A stretch of 21,274 nt of DNA from positions 1 to 21,274 of the IMG/VR virus record IMGVR_UViG_3300036770_005176. One strand, written 5' to 3'. The notes below the pieces were generated by a model. The model did no database searches and was not told where the DNA came from. It saw nothing but the letters and a program-made list of their open reading frames with translations. This DNA comes from a virus. The stretch's first letter is position 1. Each line of letters opens with the position of its first letter. A program made the translations under genes and the position numbers. Shown in pieces: positions 16,792 through 21,274 of the stretch.

Positions 16792-17951
16792 GCAATGATA
16801 TTACCTGTTGTCTACCGTGGAATCATTTGGCTACACATCCCAATGGCAATGTTAGTTTGTGTTGTCAGGCAAAACTAGATGATGGTTCGGGATTTGCAAA
16901 AACACAAGGCAATTTTTTAAATCTAGAAAACAGAAAAGTTATTGAAATTCTTAATTCCGATTCATTTGTTAATGTAAGAAAAAAAATGATAGCAGGTGAA
17001 AAGCCCGAAACCTGTATGAGGTGCTATGATGCAGAATCTAAAGGCGAATGGAGTAAACGTGTTTTTGAGAATCGACGATTTGATTGGAATCCTGGTAATT
17101 TAACAGAAATTGTTTCTCAAGGTAATTTAGAATTTTTAGAATTAAGATTAGGAAATGTCTGTAATTTAGCCTGCGCTACCTGCAATTCTATCAGCAGTTC
17201 TAAGTGGGTCAAAGACGAAATTGCTCTATCAAATAAACTATCTTGGTATAAAGATATAACACATATAGAAACTAAAAGATATAAATGGTTTGAGGATGAA
17301 TCTTTTTACGAAAAATTAGCAGAAGATAATCCTAACCTTAAAACAATTTATATAAATGGCGGAGAACCATTTTTGATAAAAGCACATAAAAGATTGTTAG
17401 AAAAATTAGTAGAAAATAATAAAGCTAAAAATATATCATTAGAGTATAGTACAAATGTCACGATTCTTCCGATTGATTATTTGCAATTGTGGAAAAATTT
17501 TAAATCTATTACTGTAATGTTAAGTGTTGATGATCTAGAAGAACGTAATGATTGGTTAAGATGGCCTAGCCAATGGAATGATATTGAAAAAAATATAAAT
17601 TGGTATATTGAAAATAAATTAGATAACTTAGATTTAATAATGTGCCAGACAGTTAATGCTCTTAATATATTTTATGTTGATCAATTTATAGAATATTGCA
17701 ATAAACTTAAAATAAAACATACCGCTAACTTTGTTTATTCACCTTCAATATTCAGTGCAAGATCTCTAAACGAACCTAAAAAAGAATATGTATTGAATAA
17801 ATTTAAAGATTTAAATCTTTCTCAATTAAAATCTTGGTTAGAAATACCATATGATATAGAATCTGAAAAGAAATTAATAGAATTTGTTACCGAATTAAGT
17901 TTTTTGAGAAATATTAATAGCGAAATATTTAATTTTAAAAATATTTACTAA
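16788..17951 (+). CDS. Radical SAM enzyme, N-terminal twitch type, 'CC' subgroup (387 aa)
   Basis: I chose ATG 16788, which forms an ATGA overlap with the preceding stop. ATG 16773 would add five residues. The N-terminal segment is shortest here: CCLPWNHLATHPNGNVSLCC gives C7, C8, C25 and C26, with C76 and C79 in CMRCY. The core has C125, C129 and C132 (CNLACATC), SSSKW after it, and GGEP at 191-194. YSTNVT follows; the usual AE(Y/F)xRxG motif is weaker (ERNDWLRWPSQW). It is the most diverged of the five at that site, which may reflect a different substrate. Very AT-rich. Last gene of the coupled unit, facing convergent genes across a palindrome. Confidence 0.83.
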   Translation: MSNDITCCLPWNHLATHPNGNVSLCCQAKLDDGSGFAKTQGNFLNLENRKVIEILNSDSFVNVRKKMIAGEKPETCMRCYDAESKGEWSKRVFENRRFDWNPGNLTEIVSQGNLEFLELRLGNVCNLACATCNSISSSKWVKDEIALSNKLSWYKDITHIETKRYKWFEDESFYEKLAEDNPNLKTIYINGGEPFLIKAHKRLLEKLVENNKAKNISLEYSTNVTILPIDYLQLWKNFKSITVMLSVDDLEERNDWLRWPSQWNDIEKNINWYIENKLDNLDLIMCQTVNALNIFYVDQFIEYCNKLKIKHTANFVYSPSIFSARSLNEPKKEYVLNKFKDLNLSQLKSWLEIPYDIESEKKLIEFVTELSFLRNINSEIFNFKNIY

Positions 17952-17967
17952 CTTTAAATTTTAAAGT
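17951..17967. terminator. AT-rich palindrome between convergent genes, possible bidirectional terminator
   Basis: ACTTTAAATTTTAAAGT is a perfect palindrome around a central T. It can form a 7-bp stem with a 3-base loop. It spans the stop codon of the last radical SAM gene and that of the convergent minus-strand gene. The stem is almost all A:T and no clear U-run follows in either direction, so termination activity is uncertain. Confidence 0.35.
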
Positions 17968-18266
17968 ATATCTTTAGATTGCTTTTTAATATCAGTTTTT
18001 AATCTTTCAACATCGATTTTAAAATCAATTTTTTTAATATCTTCTTTGAATTCTTGAAAAGTATCAACTAATCTAGTAGCGACTAATTCGTTGGGAATAT
18101 CGCATAATTGATCTTGCACATCGATTTCCCAAACTCGGCCATCTATGAATTCCATACGTATCATATCTATATAATGAATCGGCATGGTATTCATATACAT
18201 ATCTTCAAATACTTCGGGCCACTCCTCGACGAGATGTCGAGGAGGTTTAAACAGCGGTTTAGGCAT
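17961..18266 (-). CDS. Conserved T4-like marine phage protein of unknown function (101 aa)
   Basis: Minus strand; the start overlaps the end of the upstream gene by 8 bases. The N-terminus 'KPLFKPPRHLVEEWPEVFEDM' is followed by a compact alpha/beta region (IHYIDMIRMEFIDGRVWEIDV) and an acidic/lysine-rich helical tail (residues 60-100). From memory, near-identical layouts occur in cyanophages and pelagiphages. No catalytic motif or membrane segment. A strong GC-rich hairpin (18222-18244) lies in its first codons. Function unknown. Confidence 0.7.
   Translation of the reverse strand: MPKPLFKPPRHLVEEWPEVFEDMYMNTMPIHYIDMIRMEFIDGRVWEIDVQDQLCDIPNELVATRLVDTFQEFKEDIKKIDFKIDVERLKTDIKKQSKDIL
18222..18244 (-). 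promoter_or_regulatory. GC-rich hairpin inside the 5' coding region of the 101-aa gene
   Basis: CTCCTCGAC (18222-18230) and GTCGAGGAG (18236-18244) are perfect 9-base inverted repeats around a 5-base loop. In RNA of the minus strand the stem starts about 22 bases after the ATG. Six G:C pairs are unusual in this AT-rich region. It encodes PRHLVEE, so it may be a coding coincidence; it could also slow translation or mark an RNA-processing site. Confidence 0.4.
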
Positions 18267-18912
18267 CTAGAGTTTCTTTAGCCTTTGACGCTTTTTTTAC
18301 CGTCGGATCTAAATCTTCTGCTTCTTTTCGCAAACGTGCTGCTTCTTTATAAAGAGCATCTGCTTGGCTTCGTAGTCCTTTAGCGATATCTTTATCAGTT
18401 AACGCTTCATTAGATTTTGCTTGTATATTAGTAGGAGCAGATTTTGGCTCCCCTACATCTCGTCCTAGGTCTTTTACGCTGGCGATGTCTTCTACAGTAG
18501 TGTCGGACTTTCTTGGTGCACCTGATACGAATGTGCATAGGTCATCGACTGCACAATTTTTTTGTTCTGCGATTAAGGTGTTAAGAGAATGCAGCGGAAT
18601 AGTGTCATTTGGCGTAGGGGTCATAAGCACCGAGTCCGTAGTTACTTTTTCTAACATACCGTCGGCTCTCAATCCTTGCAACATGGGCCTACCGTCCGGA
18701 AAAGTGCGAGTGAATAAAATCTCTCCAAACTCGAATGACTCTTGTGCTTGATCACTTTCTACTACTTTCATAATAGAATCGTGATAAGAATCAGATAATC
18801 CTGCAACAGGGATCACCAATGCATAATTAGATTCGCCGGGAAGCGTTCTAAATGCCACCAAAACTTTCGCTCCCGACTTAATTATTCTTCCGATGTGTTT
18901 TAGTGCTTTCAT
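18259..18912 (-). CDS. Conserved T4-like marine phage protein of unknown function (217 aa)
   Basis: Minus strand; AAGGA lies about 8 bases before the ATG, and a 1-base gap separates it from the upstream gene. Residues 1-130 form a mixed alpha/beta domain starting 'MKALKHIGRIIKSGAKVLVAF' with 'RTLPGESNYALVIP'. Residues 130-170 are a Pro/Ser/Asp-rich linker. Residues 172-217 form a charged helix with Ala/Leu heptad character ('DALYKEAARLRKEAEDL'), likely a coiled coil. From memory, the same domain order occurs in T4-like cyanophages. It could be a small virion or assembly factor, but there is no decisive motif. Confidence 0.72.
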   Translation of the reverse strand: MKALKHIGRIIKSGAKVLVAFRTLPGESNYALVIPVAGLSDSYHDSIMKVVESDQAQESFEFGEILFTRTFPDGRPMLQGLRADGMLEKVTTDSVLMTPTPNDTIPLHSLNTLIAEQKNCAVDDLCTFVSGAPRKSDTTVEDIASVKDLGRDVGEPKSAPTNIQAKSNEALTDKDIAKGLRSQADALYKEAARLRKEAEDLDPTVKKASKAKETLDA

Positions 18913-18913
18913 A

Positions 18914-19147
18914 TTATTGTTCCTTTTTACTTACTGCTTCTAAGAATGCAGATAATTTGTTATATGTTTTTCCTACTACTTCTAATTCGGAAGCTTTAAA
19001 TGCTCCTCGTTGAGAAGCAATTTCAACAATATTTCTCAGTGCAGATAGATCAGTAATATTTAGATCAGGACCTGCAGGTTGTTGTGGAGTTCCGTTATTG
19101 GGTTGATCAGTTTCAGGAACTTCTTGGGCTTTCACTTCTTCAGTCAT
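18914..19147 (-). CDS. Conserved T4-like marine phage protein of unknown function (77 aa)
   Basis: Minus strand; a strong AAGGAG lies six bases before the ATG. The start overlaps the upstream stop as TAATG. The first ~28 residues are Pro/Gln/Glu-rich and probably disordered. The rest, 'LSALRNIVEIASQRGAFKASELEVVGKTYNKLSAFL' in pieces, forms a helical domain with GAFK and VGKTYNKL. From memory, cyanophages encode similar short proteins. No enzymatic motif. Function unknown. Confidence 0.72.
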   Translation of the reverse strand: MTEEVKAQEVPETDQPNNGTPQQPAGPDLNITDLSALRNIVEIASQRGAFKASELEVVGKTYNKLSAFLEAVSKKEQ

Positions 19148-19419
19148 TAATTTCTCCTTAAATATGGACAGGCTAATATAAAATAAGTTATCTCTTTTTG
19201 ATCTTCGAACCCTACGAATCTGGCTGTTTTAAGTTTACCATCGTCGGAGACATAGGGCTGGTCCAATAGGTAATATCGACCTTTGAGATTGGCAATAATC
19301 CAATCTTCAATTTGGTCATCGTTCCAACCTGATGTTCCGATATTAATCTTCGAAAAATGAGGAACCTCTGTTATCATTTTTCTACAATTTAGTATATCTA
19401 ATGCGTTAAGATCAAACAT
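19147..19419 (-). CDS. Conserved phage protein of unknown function (90 aa)
   Basis: Minus strand. No convincing Shine-Dalgarno precedes the ATG; the upstream 26 bases are AT-rich. The protein starts 'MFDLNALDILNCRKMITEV' and has 'GTSGWNDDQIEDWIIANLKGRYYLL' (about residues 28-54), then a mostly beta C-terminal half. The 'KGRYYL' and 'FVGFEDQKEITYFILACPYL' segments suggest a small globular fold. From memory, related proteins occur in T4-like marine phages. Function unknown. Its stop overlaps the next start as TAATG, so the downstream gene is likely coupled. Confidence 0.68.
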   Translation of the reverse strand: MFDLNALDILNCRKMITEVPHFSKINIGTSGWNDDQIEDWIIANLKGRYYLLDQPYVSDDGKLKTARFVGFEDQKEITYFILACPYLRRN

Positions 19420-19445
19420 AGCGAATTATTTACTACAAATAGACT

Positions 19446-19862
19446 TTATGAACTTGATTCTTGAATTAATCTTTTAGACATGGCTTTCGCTGATCCCATT
19501 TTTCTAACGTCCCCAGAAAAAAGATATAATTCAAATGCAGATTTTTCCGATAATACTTTTATATAACGTTTTTCTAAATGCCATGGGGTTTCTAAAAATT
19601 GATCTAACCAAATTAATATCTGTGGGCCTATTGTGAGATCTTTTGGTAATTCGATTTTATATGTTTTTATTTCTGCTTCTTTTTCAATAAATTCTAAACA
19701 TTGATCGGTAATCCGTAACCCGCCTTCTACTTTTTCACGAGTGCTGAACCACCATCTTCCTCGATAGTCTTTTATAATTTCTTTACTGTGGGGATGTTCC
19801 GCAGCCTTTAAAAAAATTTCAGTATATCTATCTTTTGAATCCATCGTCTCATTAGATTTCAT
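19446..19862 (-). CDS. Conserved phage protein of unknown function (138 aa)
   Basis: Minus strand; overlaps the upstream gene by 11 bases. A second ATG six codons in (19842-19844) is a possible start. Residues 33-55 ('GRWWFSTREKVEGGLRITDQ') and 78-98 ('TIGPQILIWLDQFLETPWHL') are the most distinctive segments. The C-terminus 'FELYLFSGDVRKMGSAKAM' is basic. From memory, cyanophages carry similar proteins containing GGLRxTD and FSGDVRK. No cysteine, DxD or P-loop. Function unknown. Confidence 0.68.
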   Translation of the reverse strand: MKSNETMDSKDRYTEIFLKAAEHPHSKEIIKDYRGRWWFSTREKVEGGLRITDQCLEFIEKEAEIKTYKIELPKDLTIGPQILIWLDQFLETPWHLEKRYIKVLSEKSAFELYLFSGDVRKMGSAKAMSKRLIQESSS

Positions 19863-20133
19863 CGCCGGATGTCAGTTTAAAAACACTGAAATCGCTGGTC
19901 TTAAAAAGTTTGTTTAATTTTTTTGCGAGATTGCGAGCATGGCCTGGATTGCTGAAAGATACTTTTTTATATTTAGGGCCCGGATAATTTGCTAACAGAC
20001 TTCCGCTTTTTAAGTTAAAGGGTTTTCCTTTATAAAAAACTGCCCAGATGGCGTCGCTTTCTAAAATTTGTTCTATTTTGTAATTCTCTTTGTTAGCATA
20101 TTCGAGAATTACTTTCGGTTTTGGTCTGCTCAT
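19852..20133 (-). CDS. Conserved T4-like marine phage protein of unknown function (93 aa)
   Basis: Minus strand. The leader holds a late-promoter match and a hairpin whose loop carries AGGA, about 12 bases before the ATG. The protein starts 'MSRPKPKVILEYANKENYK' and continues AIWAVFYKGKPFNLK and 'YPGPKYKKVSFSNPGHARNL', ending in a basic helix. From memory, this is a recognisable conserved cyanophage protein. Basic overall, with no enzyme motif. Expression is probably late if the promoter is real. Confidence 0.72.
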   Translation of the reverse strand: MSRPKPKVILEYANKENYKIEQILESDAIWAVFYKGKPFNLKSGSLLANYPGPKYKKVSFSNPGHARNLAKKLNKLFKTSDFSVFKLTSGDEI

Positions 20134-20135
20134 GC

Positions 20136-20166
20136 TATGTACGTATCCTAATTAACCACGTACATA
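20136..20166 (-). promoter_or_regulatory. Leader hairpin with Shine-Dalgarno in the loop
   Basis: TATGTACGT (20136-20144) and ACGTACATA (20158-20166) are perfect 9-base inverted repeats around a 13-base loop. On the minus-strand RNA the loop carries AGGA, and the stem ends two bases before the ATG of the 93-aa gene. The upstream arm overlaps the late-promoter match. The full hairpin can form only in RNA that begins upstream of the promoter. Confidence 0.55.
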
Positions 20167-20172
20167 TTTATC
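20165..20172 (-). promoter_or_regulatory. Putative T4-type late promoter (GATAAATA)
   Basis: On the minus strand the bases read GATAAATA, an exact NATAAATA match, upstream of the 93-aa gene. It lies in the 43-base gap between that gene and the 82-aa gene. The predicted start, about six bases on, is near 20159, inside the upstream arm of the overlapping hairpin. This is one of two exact matches found in gaps between genes. Confidence 0.6.
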
Positions 20173-20176
20173 AGAA

Positions 20177-20425
20177 TTAAAACGTTCCCCCATCGAATTT
20201 AACATCAACTTTAGTAGTAGATTCTTTGATTTCTGATAATAGATGATGTATTTCTTGTACGGTTTTGCCTAGTTTGTTGGTAAGAATTGCTAGTTCTGAT
20301 GTCAATTCTCTGGCTTCTTGTATAGTTATCCTGATTTCTTTCTGCTGACTTCTTTCGGCCACAGCAATTCTAGATATTAATTTTTCGATAGTAGGTAGCG
20401 TGTTTGGTAAATTATTTTGAGACAT
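20177..20425 (-). CDS. Conserved phage coiled-coil protein of unknown function (82 aa)
   Basis: Minus strand; starts 14 bases inside the preceding gene. Residues 12-70 look helical with Leu/Ile heptads ('EARELTSELAILTNKLGKTV'), and it ends in 'DVKFDGGTF'. From memory, a C-terminal DGGTF motif occurs in cyanophage homologs of this protein. No catalytic motif. Function unknown; likely coupled to its upstream neighbour. Confidence 0.68.
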   Translation of the reverse strand: MSQNNLPNTLPTIEKLISRIAVAERSQQKEIRITIQEARELTSELAILTNKLGKTVQEIHHLLSEIKESTTKVDVKFDGGTF

Positions 20426-20888
20426 TTGACAATACCTGTTTCATTTCTAATTCAGTTTTAAAAGGACCTTTATATGGATACCTTTGTAATGTAATTAATT
20501 TAGGACAGAATGATTTGACCCAACCTTTGTCAAATTTGATAATATAATATCCGGCACTATATAGACTTTTTGAATCGCCGCTCTTTGTAAACAACGGAAG
20601 TTTTCTTTTGACATCATATAATGGATTATGAGGTTTCGCTGAGGTAGCGTATCCGTGTACTTCATTCGGTTCTGCATTGTCTTTTTCTTTAATAATTTTA
20701 ACGACAAAGAAATTTTTTCCAAATTGGCGAGTGAGGCTTTCTTTATCGTCATATACTTTGATACCCGATTCGTTGCTCATCACAAATCGATTGTCCTCGT
20801 TTTTTCTCAGCGTGGCAATCTTTTCACCGCCTTCTTCTACGATCCAAAATTTATCTTTTATAATAGGCTTAGCATGAATCTCTGTCAT
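20412..20888 (-). CDS. Conserved T4-like marine phage protein of unknown function (158 aa)
   Basis: Minus strand; the start overlaps the upstream stop as ATGA, with GAGG eight bases before it. The N-terminal half is beta-rich ('IIKDKFWIVEEGGEKIATL'), and 'VHGYATSAKPHNPLYDVKRK' follows. The C-terminal half has a strongly conserved-looking stretch: LPLFTKSGDSKSLYSAGYY, then 'FDKGWVKSFCPKLITLQRY'. From memory, cyanophage homologs share KRKLPLxTKS and KSFCPKLITLQRY. Function unknown; no recognisable active site. Confidence 0.73.
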   Translation of the reverse strand: MTEIHAKPIIKDKFWIVEEGGEKIATLRKNEDNRFVMSNESGIKVYDDKESLTRQFGKNFFVVKIIKEKDNAEPNEVHGYATSAKPHNPLYDVKRKLPLFTKSGDSKSLYSAGYYIIKFDKGWVKSFCPKLITLQRYPYKGPFKTELEMKQVLSNVSK

Positions 20889-21274
20889 AGTGTGTACCTC
20901 GCATTAAGTGGTTCGGCATATGATTGTGCTTGCTCGGAGATCTTTTTTAGATCATAGAGATTACAGAACTTCATCAGCCTGATGCCGACTTGGCTGATAT
21001 TTTTGTTCGCGCCAGTTGCTTCGGCGATAGTGGTAGCAATAATTTCTTTGATATGATCTGGCTGATATGAAAGATCGATCAGTCTCCTATTTCTCTCATA
21101 GTCTTCCAAAACTCTGTGTTCCTTGCCTTCGTGATCAGTCCAACGTTGTAGCATAAGGTTATTCCACGCAAAGCCTTTTGTTTTTCTATCCTCAAACGCT
21201 TCAGTAAGACCAACCTTCTTGGATGTTCCTTTAGTTCTAACACCTGGGTATGCAGAGAAGACATTATCGGAAGT
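20885..21274 (-). CDS. Conserved phage protein of unknown function, 5' end outside window
   Basis: Minus strand. The frame is open upstream of the ATG at 21152-21154 to the window edge and encodes DNVFSAYPGVRTKGTSKKVG, then 'EAFEDRKTKGFAWNNLMLQR'. That ATG is therefore internal and the gene begins beyond 21274. The C-terminal part is a helical region ('DYERNRRLIDLSYQPDHIKE', then 'QVGIRLMKFCNLYDLKKI'). From memory, cyanophages encode a similar protein. I do not recognise a function. It ends as ATGA with the next gene. Confidence 0.7.
   Translation of the reverse strand, partial: TSDNVFSAYPGVRTKGTSKKVGLTEAFEDRKTKGFAWNNLMLQRWTDHEGKEHRVLEDYERNRRLIDLSYQPDHIKEIIATTIAEATGANKNISQVGIRLMKFCNLYDLKKISEQAQSYAEPLNARYTL

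Noticed and set aside
10317-17951. RiPP biosynthetic cluster
   Set aside because: No precursor peptide, protease or transporter gene is seen. I keep it only as an alternative with an external substrate.
18485-18751. Plus-strand ORF opposite the 217-aa gene
   Set aside because: It lies wholly within a conserved minus-strand gene in a co-directional run, and shows no start signal.
19427-19434. AGTAAATA on the minus strand as a late promoter
   Set aside because: It has one mismatch, and its predicted start would lie two bases before the ATG with no Shine-Dalgarno. Most likely chance in AT-rich sequence.
20495-20957. Alternative frames over the 158-aa gene
   Set aside because: They sit on a gene with conserved-looking motifs and correct ATGA coupling, and have no start signals of their own.
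21079-21264. Minus-strand ORF near the window edge
   Set aside because: The frame of 20885-21154 stays open to the edge and has conserved-looking sequence, so this overlapping frame is not coding.

Overview
The window looks like part of a tailed-phage genome, most likely a T4-like marine myovirus related to cyanophages and pelagiphages. Four points support this: long tail-fibre/virion-type proteins with TGNV repeats and 'NKKISNL' motifs; dense, overlapping, co-directional genes; T4-type late-promoter sequences (NATAAATA); and small minus-strand proteins that resemble, from memory, conserved hypothetical proteins of T4-like marine phages. No search was run, so family assignments rest on motif recognition. 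The DNA is AT-rich throughout. No tRNA, integrase, insertion sequence or CRISPR array was seen.

Layout. (1) 1-5126 (+): virion appendage genes. These are the end of a fibre-like protein, two paralogous fibre-like proteins (571-2358 and 2402-4147) with matching N- and C-terminal domains, and a further structural protein (4158-5126). (2) 5184-10348 (+): a 116-aa conserved protein, two DxD-containing glycosyltransferase-like proteins, a 198-aa unknown starting at GTG, and two members of a second glycosyltransferase-like family. The larger of these carries three N-terminal degenerate copies of the same module. (3) 10317-17951 (+): five consecutive radical SAM enzymes, each with an N-terminal cysteine-rich 'twitch/SPASM-like' segment before the core. 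A 335-aa unknown protein sits between the third and fourth. Every junction from 5184 to 17951 overlaps, so the twelve genes look like one translationally coupled unit. (4) 17961-21274 (-): a convergent run of small conserved phage proteins of unknown function. The last one continues past the window edge.

Working model (inference). Structural genes, then sugar-transferase-like genes, then radical SAM genes, suggest a late-expressed module that decorates virion fibres or another phage or host polymer. There is no small precursor-peptide gene, transporter or maturation protease, so a classical RiPP pathway is not supported. Two hairpins overlap late-promoter-like sequences (5149-5171 and 20136-20172). 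They place the predicted late start site inside the hairpin, as in the known T4 gene e/soc arrangement that blocks translation from early read-through RNA. The five radical SAM paralogs are the most unusual part of the window.
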